Source: Stagonosporopsis chrysanthemi (taxonomy: Eukaryota; Ascomycota; Dothideomycetes; Pleosporales; Didymellaceae). From it: a DNA stretch of 64,000 nucleotides. The stretch is from contig JAFISE010000001.1 in NCBI GenBank assembly GCA_022560025.1, forward strand, positions 310,001-374,000, given 5' to 3'. How positions within the stretch are numbered: position 1 is the first letter of the stretch; every line of letters begins with the position of its first letter. The notes under the pieces were generated by a model. The model was not told where the DNA came from. It saw only the letters and a list, made by a program, of their open reading frames with translations, and did no database searches. Positions 1 to 11,274 of this stretch are shown here, piece by piece. The position numbers and the translations under genes are program-made.

Positions 1-234
1 CTGCGTGAAGTTGATGTTTGGGACTGTTGAACCAAAAGGCTGCAAGGAAGGCTCCCGGCGCTAACTCAATGCGGTAATTCCCGACGAGTAGTTCCCCGCG
101 ATCACTTTCCCGTTCGCAGCAACGGGAGCCTCAATCGACACTGCGGCGACTACTTGACAGGTCGGCGTGGCTCTCGAGTCCGGCAGTCGCGGCGTAGGCT
201 CCAAAAGAAACGCATTCAAGGGTCTTGTGACGCC

Positions 235-2391
235 ATGGTCGACACCGCGCCACCGATCTCGTCTTCTCCCTGCTCTGGTCCAAGAACTTTCCGACCGTGC
301 GTACTTTCCCGTCAAGACCCGTCTGCATCTTAGCCCTAACTCTCAAATCGCGATGAGACGCGTTGAGCTCTGAGATGAGATCATAGCAGCTGCTGACAAT
401 CGAAGCTATCGTTCGCACAAACACCCTGCTTGCAGCTTCTGTCGCAACCGAAAGGCGAGATGTGAATTCGAAATGGCTGGCCAGCCTTGTCGGCTGTGTC
501 GCGAGAAGAAAAAGACGTGCGACTTAGGGGGTAGATCTGCGCCTTTGAGTACATCACCTCAGACCGTAAGGAGTTGGCTGGTAGGGAAAGTGGCTAACAG
601 CTCCCAGCACAAGGTCTCGCCATCGATGATCCACATGTTCACGAGGCGCTGAGACCCCCAAAGCGTGCGTGGCACATTGTTGATACACCTGCAAAACAAC
701 ACATCTCGACCTCGCAGCCGTCTGAAACTGAAACGGCATCACTATCAAGGCTTCCCTCGGTCATTGGAACATCACCGGCAGAGTCGTCGTTGATGATGAA
801 CCCACAAATGGCCGAAGACATCACAGTGCTGCAACAATACTTAACCTCGAACACAATGGAGACCCGAGTACCTTCTAGAACATACCGGACTATTTCTACT
901 GCTCCTGGGAGTGATCCAATGGTCTACTTGACCGTTCCAAAGAGACGTCGAGGTCTGCGAAACGCTGTAGATCCCGGAAAAGCGCAACGAGAGATCATTG
1001 AGCACGTTCTCGGGGCGCTTGCATCGGAGGTACGAGCAACCTTCTTCGCACACTTGCATCCGTGCTTTCCTGTACTGGATGAAAATACCTTCGCAGATAT
1101 GTGGCGGGTTAACAACAGTCGCATTTCATCCGCATTGATTTGTGATATATACGCTTCCGCCTTACAAGTCTGGAGTAGATCGCCCTTGCTCCGAGAGCAA
1201 GTGCGACCGGATCCTCATTTTCTTTGGAATCAAGCTGTTACTGCTCTTCAAGACGATTTCATGGCGCCAACGATATCAACAGTTCACGCAGCCGTTCTGG
1301 ATCTGCTGGGACGCCCTGTCATTGGTGTCACCGGTAACATTGTCAACGCTGGTAGAATTGTCACACTTGCTCAGAGTTTGGGTCTGCACCGGGACCCATC
1401 ATCGTGGAGAGCCACCGGTCACGAGAAGAATGTGCGCATCAATCTCTGGTGGGGTGTCTTGATCCATGACTACTGGTCTAGTGTAGGTCACGGCATACCG
1501 CCTACAATTAACCCTCAGTACCATGATGTCCCATTACCTACGTTCCAGTCAGCAGCAGATGTAGGCACGATACCTAAAGCCATGGAACTGCGGAGTAACG
1601 CAACCTTTGTGCAATTATGCAAACTCAGTCAGATCTTGGGTGACCTGCTTCCACATGTCTACTCTCTTCGAACAGTACCTGAAGAGATCCTCCGGCATCT
1701 ACTAAAGATCGAGTGCGCCCTAAACGACTGGGTACATGCGCTTCCAGAATTCATACACCCCGACCACAACAGTCCAGGAGTAATTAACGGAACCAGCAAT
1801 CTATGGTTTGCCTATTTGTCCCTGAGAGTTCTCGTGTGCCGGCTCTCGTACAAAGCAGTTTTAGAACAGGCAGACGAGGCAACCGAGACGCGCGTGTACC
1901 GTCTTGTGGAACTCAGACGCACTGTTCTGAAGGCAGCAGACTACATCATCTACCTTACTGATGTTCACTTGCAAGAGTTTTGGATGCCGTATACATCTTA
2001 TTTACTTGTCACGACAGCTACCATCCTACTCAGGTGCACTATTGAGTGCAACGATTCCAGTGTTCAGAAAACATGTATTGCGAAGCTGGTCGCCTTTCGA
2101 GATCGCCTTCGAAAGGCACGTGAGACGCGGGAATGGGATCTCGCGGATTTCTGCTTAGAGCGATGCGAGGAACCGATTCAGAAGATCGCCGATGCCATTG
2201 GGTTTCTTCCAGATCACCTAAAAGCCGCAACAGCATCGAATATTTCGACTGCGCCACCTCTAGAGGAGTCTCCTTGGAACCCTGTTGACTTTCCCTCCGC
2301 CAGCGACTTGTTTCTTCCTATAGACTCTCTTGACTATCCGTGGGAGATACTGTGGGATGGTATCGAAGGACCATGGTCTATACAGATCTAA
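235..2391 (+). CDS. Zn2Cys6 fungal transcription factor
   Basis: Nuclear DNA-binding regulator of the Gal4 type with a fungal-specific regulatory domain (Fungal_trans). Proposed model: join(235..296, 406..530, 608..2391), 656 aa. Exon 2 encodes the zinc cluster, with the pattern C-x2-C-x6-C-x8-C-x2-C-x6-C (ACSFCRNRKARC then CRLCREKKKTC). The long last exon carries the regulatory domain, beginning near AEVRATFFAHLHPCFPVLDE and continuing through a GLHRDPSSW block. The first intron (297..405) has a GTGCGT donor, a CTGAC branch and an AAG acceptor, and restores frame to the ATG at 235. The second intron is less certain: 531..607 uses a weak GTAGAT donor but a well-placed GCTAAC branch, while a better GTAAGG donor at 566 would need a 35-nt intron or a different acceptor. 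Targets cannot be read from sequence. The regulatory region is sure, the N-terminal exons likely. Confidence 0.8.
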
Positions 2392-3066
2392 GCTCGTCTT
2401 CCTCCTCACTATGGATCCAAGTGCTTGGTTAAGGCTATGCATATCAGGAACGAGTACGCTACCTGGTTTTCTTCCTTCCAACGTGACGGTTCCCTGGTTC
2501 TGAGTGATGTGGCAGTGTTGCTGAGCCCATTGGAACTCTTTTCCCAGTGAAGAAATGCCTCAGCTGATGTCCTTGCCGTGGCTTTAATGGCATGCCCGAT
2601 ACTTGATAAGGCACATACCCTCAGCAGCCCAAGCGAAGAGGATTTTGTTATTGCACTGGAGATCTCAGAGAGCGCAAATGGGGGGCGGCTTGAAATATCC
2701 CTACCAGTGCTTGCGTTACTTGCACAGATGCAGGTATAGAAGCTTGAGCATGCGCAGAAGTCCTTAGCTTCTCGCTTCCAGTTTTCATATGATTAGTGCA
2801 CGAATAGACTCTGATAAAATCTGAATAATTCGTAGAGCTTCCTAATCATCGGTTGTTGGCTCTCCGCAATTATTCAGGGACCACTTCCATGCCGAATTGA
2901 GCGCTCTACCAAACATCTCCACCGGCGTATCAACCTTTATATGAGAAATCTTAAAGACATGATCTTGAATATTCTGAAAGTCCAAACGCTTGCTTCTCAG
3001 TTCCCCCATTCTGGCGTTCTCGTCTGTATACTGCAACCTCCTTCCACATCACACTCGATCGCCAAT
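2392..3066. other. intergenic, no gene seen
   Basis: Spacer between the Zn2Cys6 factor and the next gene on the same strand. It holds only short overlapping open frames without family resemblance and presumably carries the 3' end of one gene and the promoter of the next. Confidence 0.5.
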
Positions 3067-4356
3067 ATGTGCAAACTCACAATCCTCGAATATACTCAGT
3101 GCGGCTGCAACGCCCTTGATGGAAACGGTGGGGACGGCTTCATCGTTACCAAATCATGGCACAACCGACTTCTCCTTGACCGGGACACTGTCGCACACGA
3201 GCGCTGCCTACAAGCCAAATATGCTGCACTCAACAACAGCAAGTCAAAGACGCTGGAATTCTCTCCATGTACAGATGTTCAGTTGAAAAATGTTCGCTTC
3301 GAAGGTGAAGTGTGCTTTCGATGCCTGATGCACCAAAGAAGCAAGGAGCTGGCAGACAAGATTCGCACGCTGTTCGCAGAGCACAAGTCCTTCTCGGCTC
3401 GATATGCCACAACAAGAGAGTCCGCAGCCAAAGAAGCGAAGTCGAACAAGGGCATGTGGCAGTCCATCAGAGCTTTGCCGCACTCTGACAAGACATGCAA
3501 AGACGAGAGACAGAAATTTGTTGACACGATTAGGAGTCTTCGAGCGACGCAGATCAAGCGAGATGACCCGATAAAGGCAGATTGGGAGCTTCGCTTGGAA
3601 AGTCAGATTGCTAGCAGGGCGAAGAAAGCGGAGAAGCAGATTGGGGTTGAGCTTGGCCGGCCTTCCGCAGAAGAGAAAGAGCAGGAGCAAAAGAAGAAAC
3701 GGGCAAAGTTGGCTTTCCTTCAGCTTCGCCTCACGCAGGCAAACACGCGTGCAGTCTCTCCGGTTATGGAGGAGAAAGAAGACAAGAGCCCTCTCCGTGG
3801 AGGTAGAGAGAAGGAGCAGACTCTAATATCGGAAGAGAAATCTGCCCAACGACTGCGAATTGCTCGCGCAAATGATCACTCCCCGAATGGATTTGGACCA
3901 CGGCTTGACATCATGGTATCTGCGCGAATGTTGCAGAGTCCCCGAGAAGAGCAGACTTTCCAACGCCTTCCTGCTTCCATAGAAAGCTTTTCCTCGGAAA
4001 TCATTGCCACGCCCCCCGCGATACCAGGTTTGGTCGAAAGTCACACCACGCGCTCCAGCGCCGCAGTCAAGATTAGGGCTCCCGAGGCAAATGCATCAAA
4101 CGGTGCCAAACCGCGTCCGGCCGTTGAATCCGCTTCGACCCGAAACTCGAAGACACTGTCCGCAAAAGTGTCTGAGTACAAACCGTTCAAATACCCCCCA
4201 CCGACTGAGCCTCGAATGATGAGGGCGCCCACCGAGCCCCGCGCTATGAGAAATGCTAGCTGTGGTACTTGTGGGAGCATGCCACAAGTGATTGGACAGC
4301 CTCGCCAGCGTTTCGCCACAGCACGGGGGTATCCCACGGTCCGCGGTTGGCATTGA
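3067..4356 (+). CDS. hypothetical protein with N-terminal Cys motifs
   Basis: Single-exon protein of 429 aa counted from the ATG at 3067 (MCKLTILEYTQCGC...). The upstream in-frame ATG at 2941 would add 42 residues, but the MCK..Y..CGC start looks like the beginning of fungal hypothetical proteins with a short Cys-rich N-terminus, so 3067 is preferred. Visible features are CGCNAL near residue 12, a CFRC pair near residue 85, then a highly charged Lys/Glu/Arg stretch (about residues 90-260) likely to be helical or coiled coil, and a disordered Ser/Pro/Arg-rich C-terminus with a repeated TEPR(M/A)MR(A/N) element near the end. No signal peptide or membrane segment is seen. Function unknown. It is probably a real gene because the frame stays open and keeps coding-like composition for 1.3 kb. 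Confidence 0.6.
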   Translation: MCKLTILEYTQCGCNALDGNGGDGFIVTKSWHNRLLLDRDTVAHERCLQAKYAALNNSKSKTLEFSPCTDVQLKNVRFEGEVCFRCLMHQRSKELADKIRTLFAEHKSFSARYATTRESAAKEAKSNKGMWQSIRALPHSDKTCKDERQKFVDTIRSLRATQIKRDDPIKADWELRLESQIASRAKKAEKQIGVELGRPSAEEKEQEQKKKRAKLAFLQLRLTQANTRAVSPVMEEKEDKSPLRGGREKEQTLISEEKSAQRLRIARANDHSPNGFGPRLDIMVSARMLQSPREEQTFQRLPASIESFSSEIIATPPAIPGLVESHTTRSSAAVKIRAPEANASNGAKPRPAVESASTRNSKTLSAKVSEYKPFKYPPPTEPRMMRAPTEPRAMRNASCGTCGSMPQVIGQPRQRFATARGYPTVRGWH

Positions 4357-4923
4357 TTAGGACTTTGTTCATTTGCATTGCGAGGTCTACTCGCCTGAAC
4401 GGTCAAATGCCGATTCGGGTGGGAAGAAGAGGGCTGAGCAGATTAGAGAAGAGGCTGGGTGGTTTTATTTCGATACAGCGCTTTGTGGTGCTCAGCAGGT
4501 CCTGGTAGTCAACAACATTACGGGGAGGGACATGTGCTGTATGGAAGTAATTTGCCAATTGCGCCTACTGATTCCGTACGGATCTTTGACCAGGCCATGC
4601 ATGAGAAGATGGGCGGGACAGACGAGGACACGGCTTGATTGATGGAGATGCTTCGAGGATGTTTTTTCCCTAGATTAAGTGCTTGATGCCAGTACAATGA
4701 GGTTTTGTCGAGAGGCATCCGTCTAAATGGGATCCTCAGGTCTGATGTCACATAGACCAATATTGACAAAAGCTCTCCCAAGGGTGTATCTGGATTTCTC
4801 TGTTAGTGGTAGAAAGAAGGCCGTTGAAGGTGTAGTGCAGTGACATCAAGCGTGCCCTCCTTATCTTATCACACTCCCACAATTTCGAAACCTTCCCCAC
4901 CACCACCAGCGCATCACCACACA
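4357..4923. other. intergenic, promoter side of ELP4
   Basis: Short frames only. The last 60 bases before the ELP4 ATG are rich in C and A (cacaccaccaccagcgcatc-like), as is usual for a fungal leader. Confidence 0.45.
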
Positions 4924-6167
4924 ATGGCCTTTCGCAAGCGCAACATCGCGCTCTTACGCGCCCCAACAGACGGCGACGCGTCTCCCTTGACTCCCGTGCC
5001 AGCGGCAGCTCCTCCAGCACCCACACCAATCGGAGTGCGCCCTTCGCCCATAGATGGCCGTCCCACCACATCCACAGGCACGCCCTCGCTCGACGGCATT
5101 CTGGCAGGTCATGCGGGGCTCCCTCTGGGCAACTCGATCCTGATCGAGGAGAGTGGAACGACAGACTATGCTGGCGCATTGCTGCGTTTCTATGCCGCGG
5201 AGGGCGTGGTGCAGGGCCACAAGGTGCATGTAGTGGGCATGGGCGAGGTGTGGGGCAGGGAGCTGCCAGGGATATCGGAGGGCAACGGGGACGAGAAAAG
5301 AAGGGAGAGTAAAGAGCGGGCTGAGAAGATGAAGATTGCATGGCGGTATGAGGGGCTAGGGCAGTTTGAGAGTGCGAGAGGTGCGTGTTGTGTATTTAGT
5401 TCAATGCAATACTTCAAGTCTAATGATCTGACTGCAATGCAGGTCCGCAGAAAGTGCAGACTCAAGGTGAGAATGCTGAAGAGGTCATCTTCTGTCACAC
5501 ATTCGACCTTGCGAAACGGCTCACACTGCCTGTTGGGACGGCCATGAACTACATTGCAATTCCTCGAACGACGACAGCCACCTCGCCGTTCATGTCGATA
5601 TTACAGAATGTCAAGCAACAGCTTGCTTCAACGCCAGCCCACATAACACATCGCCTCGTCATACCGTCTCTCCTTTCGCCGGCCTTGTATCCTCCAACAT
5701 CCTCACACCCAAACTCGATCCTCCAATTTCTGCACGCATTGCGCGCATTACTAAGGCAATACTCAACACGATTAACAGCCGTTCTCACACTGCCGCTATC
5801 CCTATACCCTCGTTCGTCAGGTCTTGTACGCTGGATGGAGATTCTCTCAGATGGTGTCCTCGAACTTGCGCCCTTCCCATACTCGCATGCGCAGATGTTG
5901 GCGCAATCAGCCGGGACCACAAAAGACGAAGAGAAGCCTCAGGGCATGTTCGCTGTACACAAGCTCCCCGTATACCATGAGAAAGGTGGCGGAGGAGGAG
6001 CGGACGACTTAGGCGAGGACATGGCGTTTACACTGAGCCGGCGGAAATTTGTGGTCGCAAAGTTCAGTCTGCCGCCGCTGGAAGGAGATACCGAGGCACA
6101 AGAGGCAGCTGTAAGGGAGGCAGCTGGTGGAAATGCGATGCCAAAGAAAGCGGATCTCGAGTTCTAG
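4924..6167 (+). CDS. ELP4: Elongator complex subunit 4 (PAXNEB family)
   Basis: ELP4 is a RecA-fold subunit of the Elp4-5-6 ring of Elongator, which is needed for cm5/mcm5 modification of wobble uridines in tRNA. Model: join(4924..5380, 5443..6167), 393 aa. The 62-nt intron has a GTGCGT donor, a CTGAC branch and a CAG acceptor; phase 1 joins as Gly. Family marks are the N-terminal TSTGTPSLDGILAGHAGLPLG and SILIEESGTTDYA blocks (about residues 50-85), IFCHTFDLAKRL after the intron, and the C-terminal GMFAVHKLPVYHEKG and LSRRKFVVAKFSLPPLEGD blocks. The ATG at 4924 is chosen because MAFRKRN starts the usual basic N-terminus; an earlier in-frame ATG at 4840 lies in the leader. A small gene on the other strand ends 14 bp downstream. 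Confidence 0.92.
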
Positions 6168-6180
6168 ATCGCGACTAATC

Positions 6181-6444
6181 TCAGCGGCCGTGAGGTAGAT
6201 CGTCGTCAGAGCTATCCTCGCCCATCATGTCTTCCATCTCAATCTGCTCCCAACCCGCGCTGCCGGCACCTGAGCCGAGACCGCGCGCATAACCTCGCCC
6301 ATACGAGCCGTGTCGAGGGTTGATGGACATGCCCGAAATCCTGGCGCGAAAATTGTCTCCCATGCAGGATGAGAGGCCGAGAAATATGAGGAAAAAGGTG
6401 AAGGGAATAAACAGCAGCAATGACAACAGTACAAGGATATTCAT
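6181..6444 (-). CDS. small single-pass membrane protein, unknown
   Basis: Predicted 87-aa protein from the ATG at 6444. Residues 2-25 form one strongly hydrophobic segment (NILVLLSLLLFIPFTFFLIF) that could be a signal anchor. A Gly/Arg-rich middle follows (HGSYGRGYARGLGSGAG) and then an acidic tail (EMEDMMGEDSSDDDLPHGR). An upstream in-frame ATG at 6489 would put 15 residues before the anchor and is less likely. It is convergent with ELP4 (13-bp gap) and divergent from the EF-hand gene (182 bp). No family is recognised; the compact layout and clean topology argue for a real gene. Confidence 0.6.
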   Translation of the reverse strand: MNILVLLSLLLFIPFTFFLIFLGLSSCMGDNFRARISGMSINPRHGSYGRGYARGLGSGAGSAGWEQIEMEDMMGEDSSDDDLPHGR

Positions 6445-6626
6445 GGTGGCTTTTTGAAAGCTTCGTGTGGTAGTCGCGACAGACAACACGAGGGTGGAGC
6501 GAAAACATGTGGCTGGACCCTTGACTTTGTCGTCATTGCCGCGGGAGCTAAAATGACTGCCGAACCCTAGCGGCGACGACTCGACTTTCGTAGAGCTTCA
6601 GCAGCACACATATACATACAGTGACA

Positions 6627-7293
6627 ATGACATTATTACAATTGCCCTTGAACGCGTTGCTCCTGCTCACATGTGCGCTTACCGCTTCAGCACACGGTGG
6701 CGGCGACCACTCGCAGATTGAGGTCGCACCAGACGCCGACTGGGCGACTCGACACATGGCTGGTACAGTACACTCACCTCCATATATTCAAGAAAGGCTA
6801 ACGATATACAGAGGAGCATCATATCTCCGGCTTCGACGCAGCGACCTTCTTTAGCCTACACGACTACGACAGCACAGGTGTCTGGACAGCGCCCGACATC
6901 CGCCGCACATACGGCCTCTCCGACCCCTCCTCCGCCCAGATCAGCGAAACAAAGAAGCAAATGGTTGTACAAACAGTCTTTGACATGTTCGACATTGACA
7001 AGAACGGCGAGATCAGCCTCTCTGAGTTCCAGACAAAGGACAGCCAGAACATCAAGCTGCCCGACTTCGGTATGGGACCGGGACACCATGGCGATGACGA
7101 GTATGAGTATGAGATCCACCACTGGGAGAAGTACCACTCGGGAGATGATGTGAAGGAGGAGGACCTTACGCATCCAGAGGATATTGCGCATTTCAAGCTG
7201 CATGAACAGAAGGAGAGGGCACAGGAGGAGTGGGAGAAGCTGGAGAGGGGTATCGTGGAGAAGAACATTCCGGCAAAGTATAGGCAGAATTAG
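6627..7293 (+). CDS. secretory EF-hand protein, Ssp120/nucleobindin-like
   Basis: Predicted calcium-binding protein of the secretory pathway. Model: join(6627..6762, 6812..7293), 205 aa. The 49-nt intron has a GTACAG donor, a GCTAAC branch and a TACAG acceptor; phase 1 codes Glu in WATRHMAEEHHISGFD. A signal peptide covers about residues 1-22 (TLLQLPLNALLLLTCALTASA). Two EF-hand loops are visible: LHDYDSTGVWTAPDIRRTYG, and FDIDKNGEISLSEF with D-x-D-x-N-x-E spacing and a terminal Glu. An acidic/His region and a Glu/Lys-rich helix near HFKLHEQKERAQEEWEKLE resemble yeast Ssp120 and animal nucleobindins. Cargo or partner cannot be told from sequence. Confidence 0.85.
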
Positions 7294-7812
7294 GTCAAGA
7301 GCGCGGGGTGTACTATATGCCGGCCAGCGATACCTGAGCTGGTCGAAAGTTTGTATGGAATGACGATGTGACGACGATTAGATGAATGCACGGTAACCAA
7401 ATAAGCGTAAGAGATCAAGAACGAGTCTAGACTGACAGGTGGTCCAATCTGGGGCATTGCTCAGAAACGGAGCACCAAATGGTTGCTTATGTCATCCCTG
7501 TCACCCGTACTTGCTCCATACTGCGAAATACACTGCCTCGTCGATTGTTCGCGAGGCTTACCTTCAATACTGCATTGTCGCAGGCTTGAAATCGCAGCCC
7601 GACGCCATCCCAGAACGCGAAGCATCACCAGGCTCAGATCAATATGCAGAGGCGATTGGACGAGCTGCGTTCGGCTCATGGTCACAGCCCAACTCATGCA
7701 GCCTAGCCTGACCCGCATGCCACTCAAATAGTCTCAGCCTGCTCGCTCTAGAGACCCGACACATCGCTCACTTTGAACCGCCTCTCTATAAACTCATCAA
7801 GCATTCAATACA
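7294..7812. other. intergenic, no gene seen
   Basis: Spacer between two genes on the plus strand with only short, overlapping open frames. The stretch just before 7813 (ctctataaactcatcaagc) includes a TATAAA-like element at about 7784. Confidence 0.45.
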
Positions 7813-8735
7813 ATGTCACGAGCTCATCAATGGTTTGTGCTGGCTGACGGCATCGCACCGGAGGTGATCACAGCGGATATCAATCGTTATCTAGGAAACG
7901 ATGCAATAATCCGGCCAGGTACTGGCACTGGACAATATGTGGGACAGCGTGGATATTGGATAACAGCCTACCGAACACTGACATCTGCTATGATTGAAGA
8001 CCTTCAGGCAGACTCGCGGCGTTGGGAGCAGGAGCGACGATCAAGCTCGAGCCGGAACGACTATCAGGACTCGAGGACACATGCTGATCGTATACATTCG
8101 GGGCCCTCACCACCCGCTCCTTATCCTCCGGCAGGCTCGTTGGAATATCCATCAGTTGCACCAGGCTACCCCGCATACAGACCACAGACTGGCTCTGTAG
8201 AAGACAGTGCTCACTACCCAAAAACCGACACTGCTTACGACAGAGCACAAGGTGCTCCTCAAGCGCCGCCTTCAGCGGCTGCTCCGTGGACAGCGGCTGA
8301 CCCCTACGGACAACGTTCATCGCAAACACCTGCAGGCTATTGCACTGGCAGGGCACCTCCAAGGTTAGCGCGAAACTCGAGGTAAATGCAATTGTCTGAC
8401 AGGGCACAGTGCAAGTTGCTCTCCGGGCTATTATATTGCCTCTGATGGCCGCCGTAAGTCCCCATGAACGAATAGGTGCGCTACAATGACGGACGAGGCC
8501 AGAATATCCTCTGTCTCAGCAGCCTCAATCGCCTGCTGAAGTCACTCTGCAAGAAAACCGAAGCACTGACCGTAGGCGGCGCTCTGCTGCTGCACCACAA
8601 GCAACTTTGGCGATCCGCAGCGGTATTGACGAGCCGCCACAGTCCGCAGCAGTATCTCCCACAGGTAGGAGATACGGCAAGCGCTCAGATGACGATGGCA
8701 AAGGCGCCGGCGGCATGGATTCGCCTTTCAACTAG
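7813..8735 (+). CDS. RfeF/RfeG-like putative transcription regulator
   Basis: Model: join(7813..8363, 8410..8453, 8503..8735), 275 aa. The conserved N-terminal block (about residues 5-75: QWFVLADGIAPEVITADINR, YLGNDAIIRPG, GQRGYWITAYRTLTSAMIED) matches the domain of Aspergillus RfeG-type fungal regulators as I remember them. A disordered Pro/Ser/Tyr-rich region follows. The first intron (46 nt) has a GTTAGC donor; the second (49 nt) has GTAAGT and CCAG. Together they give the family-like PGYYIASDGRQYP junction and then a basic C-terminus (STDRRRRSAAAP, GRRYGKRSDDD). The second exon is only 44 nt. Without these joins the frame breaks at 8385, which can be mistaken for a truncated gene. Function in this organism is inferred only. 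Confidence 0.72.
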
Positions 8736-8916
8736 GCGCACATGCACGCGGCTGCGCCCCGCTCAGCCTGACCGCAGCTGGATTACAGCCTGATCACTTG
8801 CACAACATAAGATTCGTTGACGCCCTACGATGATGTGAGGCCGTGCACTGTTTCTTCAAAATTCCTCAAGCCATTTTCAGTAGCGATGTCGCTTTAACAA
8901 CAGCTGCAGCCACTTC

Positions 8917-11274
8917 ATGGATCCTCTATCGATCGCATCCGGCATTATTGCCTTGTTGACCGCATCGGGTCATACCGCACAAGGCTTAGACAAGCTTTGG
9001 GGGCTTCGACATCGTAGCCACGAGTTTGTTGTGCTGTGTAATCAGGTCGATAATGTAAACAGTTGGCAGAAATCAACGCTAATATCTAGAAGGTGAATGC
9101 ATTAAGTGCCCTGTTATGCAGTGCAGCAATTGTTCTACGTCAAATAGAGGCGAACAGTGGCCACGAAGAAAGTACTCAGAAGTGTATAGTGCAGATTGGT
9201 GAGATCAAAAAAGACGCTGCTTCAGTATTTGCTGAGCTGGACGAGATGATACAGAAATTGAAGCTCAAGATCGGCAACAGTTCAAGCAGCAGCTTAAGCA
9301 ACATACCGTCCAAAAGAGCGTGGCTGTGTCGAAAAGGTCGGATTGAGCAGATGAAGTCAAGAGTTTCGGCGCTGGTAACCTCATTGACTACAGCCTTGAC
9401 AATCCTGCAAGGCCTACAAACATCTCACGATACGAAGCAAACGATGGCCAAGGTTGAGTTGGTTCTATCGAAAGTAGAGCTGGTGTCGCAGAACCAAACA
9501 AAAGATATTACTAGCAATCCTCTGAGCGCTCAGATGCAGGCACTGCTGCAGGGGCTTCAGAAGACTTCGCAACAATCCTTTGAACAACAAGACTCTCAGC
9601 ATGGAAAGAGCACACTCAGCCGGCGATCTTCTATTGAATCTTTTCACTCTGCATTGTCGAACTCATCTGATTCTTCTGGAACTCTGGTTTCGGTTTCTGG
9701 AACCATCAACGGATTAGGGGACTGCGAGTCATTCTGCCCCTGCCGTTGTCATACGGCTTCGCAATACAAGACACCTGGATGGGCGGCGCAGCTTCTTGGC
9801 TCAATGACAGCGCATGGCAACGGGTCGCTTCTCCTTAATCGTCAATCCTGCAACAAGAAAATGTGTCGTAAAAGCGGAAGCACGCGTATCCAGGTCACAT
9901 ACGCAGCACCGGCGTGGTCAGTCCTGCGGTATCTCAAAATTCTCGTTACGTCTGAGATGATCGGCCAAGCAGGCCCATCGTTCAACATTCGAATGACTAA
10001 CACCATACCCAACGACGCTACTGTATGGAGTGCGATAGAACTTGGCAAGACCGAGAGTATCATGGGGATGTTCAAGTCCGGCGAGGCGTCCCCTCATGAT
10101 ATTTCTCCCCGTGGTGTATCTCTGTTAAGGGTAGAGATGTTCCAGCCTTTTGTTCGGCCCTGGAGCTGACTGTCGTACAGTACGCTGCAATCAAAGGACA
10201 AAACGACGTCTGCGCTTGCCTACTAGCGTATAAAGCTGATCCTTACTACTGTGATCATCTTGGCGTGTAGGCCACCACAGCGTTAGCAGTAACCAAGTAT
10301 TGACACATTCCAGAATGGCCATTCAACCAGGCATCGACCGGTGCCTCAGTGGTACTGAACTTGATCGCAACATCAGTGGCATTGGACAGACGTCGTACGA
10401 GTTATTTGTCAGCGGTGACAGTCTTGAGCAACAGAGCTTCACCGTCCTGCACCTCATCATACTAGGTCTACACTCATTAGACCTAGAAACGGTTCTAAGG
10501 CACTATCCCATCGATGTCGATACCCCTGACGCCAACGGTCGCACCCCGCTGCTCTGGGCCTGCTGGCGAGGCGACACTGCAAATGCATCTTTGCTTCTTA
10601 AGTACGGCGCTCACACAGACAAAACAGACAGCCAAGGCTGGACGCCCCTCGCACGTGCATGCAAAGCAGGACACGTCGAAACAATTCGCTGCCTACTTGC
10701 CGCCCATGCATCGCAGACCATCTCCACCGCGCAAGGCTTCTTGCCCATCCATCACGGTAGCGAGAACAAAGCCTATGGCCATCTCATCCTCCCGCTACTT
10801 CTAGCGCATGGTGCAGATCCTAACTCACACAGCATATTCCACGGCTCACCACTACACAGCGCAGCGAACCGTGGGTCCGTAGCGTCAATCGATTTTCTCC
10901 TTGCTCACGGGTCAGACATCAACGCCGTGGACTCAGACGGCGATACACCAGCCATGGTCGCTCTACTCTGCTGGAACGAGGACGCGTTCCTGTATCTTGC
11001 TTCGCGTGGCGCCCGACTCGATGTACCGCGCAGCAGCGGGGTGAGCGTTGTGCATGTCGCGGTCTGGACGGCGGGTATTCGAGTGTGGAGACTCCTCACT
11101 GAACTTGGAGAGGTCGGGAAGCTGCAGGATGTGGGAGCTAATGCACTTCACAAGGGTCATGGCATTGACACTTGCTTCGACACGTGTCGTGGTATGTGGT
11201 ATGTCGGCGTCAGGGATATGGTCGACGAAAGAGCGAAGCTGAGCAGAATGTTGGCAGCTTTTGCTACCAATTGA
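8917..11274 (+). CDS. ankyrin-repeat protein with fungal N-terminal domain
   Basis: Model: join(8917..9045, 9093..10130, 10181..10266, 10314..11274), 737 aa. The N-terminus (MDPLSIASGIIALLTASG...) is the hydrophobic helical start typical of the fungal N-terminal domain of STAND/NLR-like and ankyrin proteins (PF17111 type). No NACHT or NB-ARC P-loop is visible in the middle region, which is Ser/Lys-rich and has a CPCRCH cluster. Ankyrin units fill about residues 480-660: NGRTPLLWACWRGD, QGWTPLARACKAGH, HGSPLHSAANRGS and DGDTPAMVALLCWNE. Introns are 47, 50 and 47 nt. The first donor could be GTCGAT at 9046 or GTAAAC at 9055, which changes three residues. The third donor (GTAGGC, 10267) avoids the TAG at 10268. 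Probably a cytosolic scaffold or heterokaryon/immune-type receptor relative; the role is inference. Confidence 0.72.
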
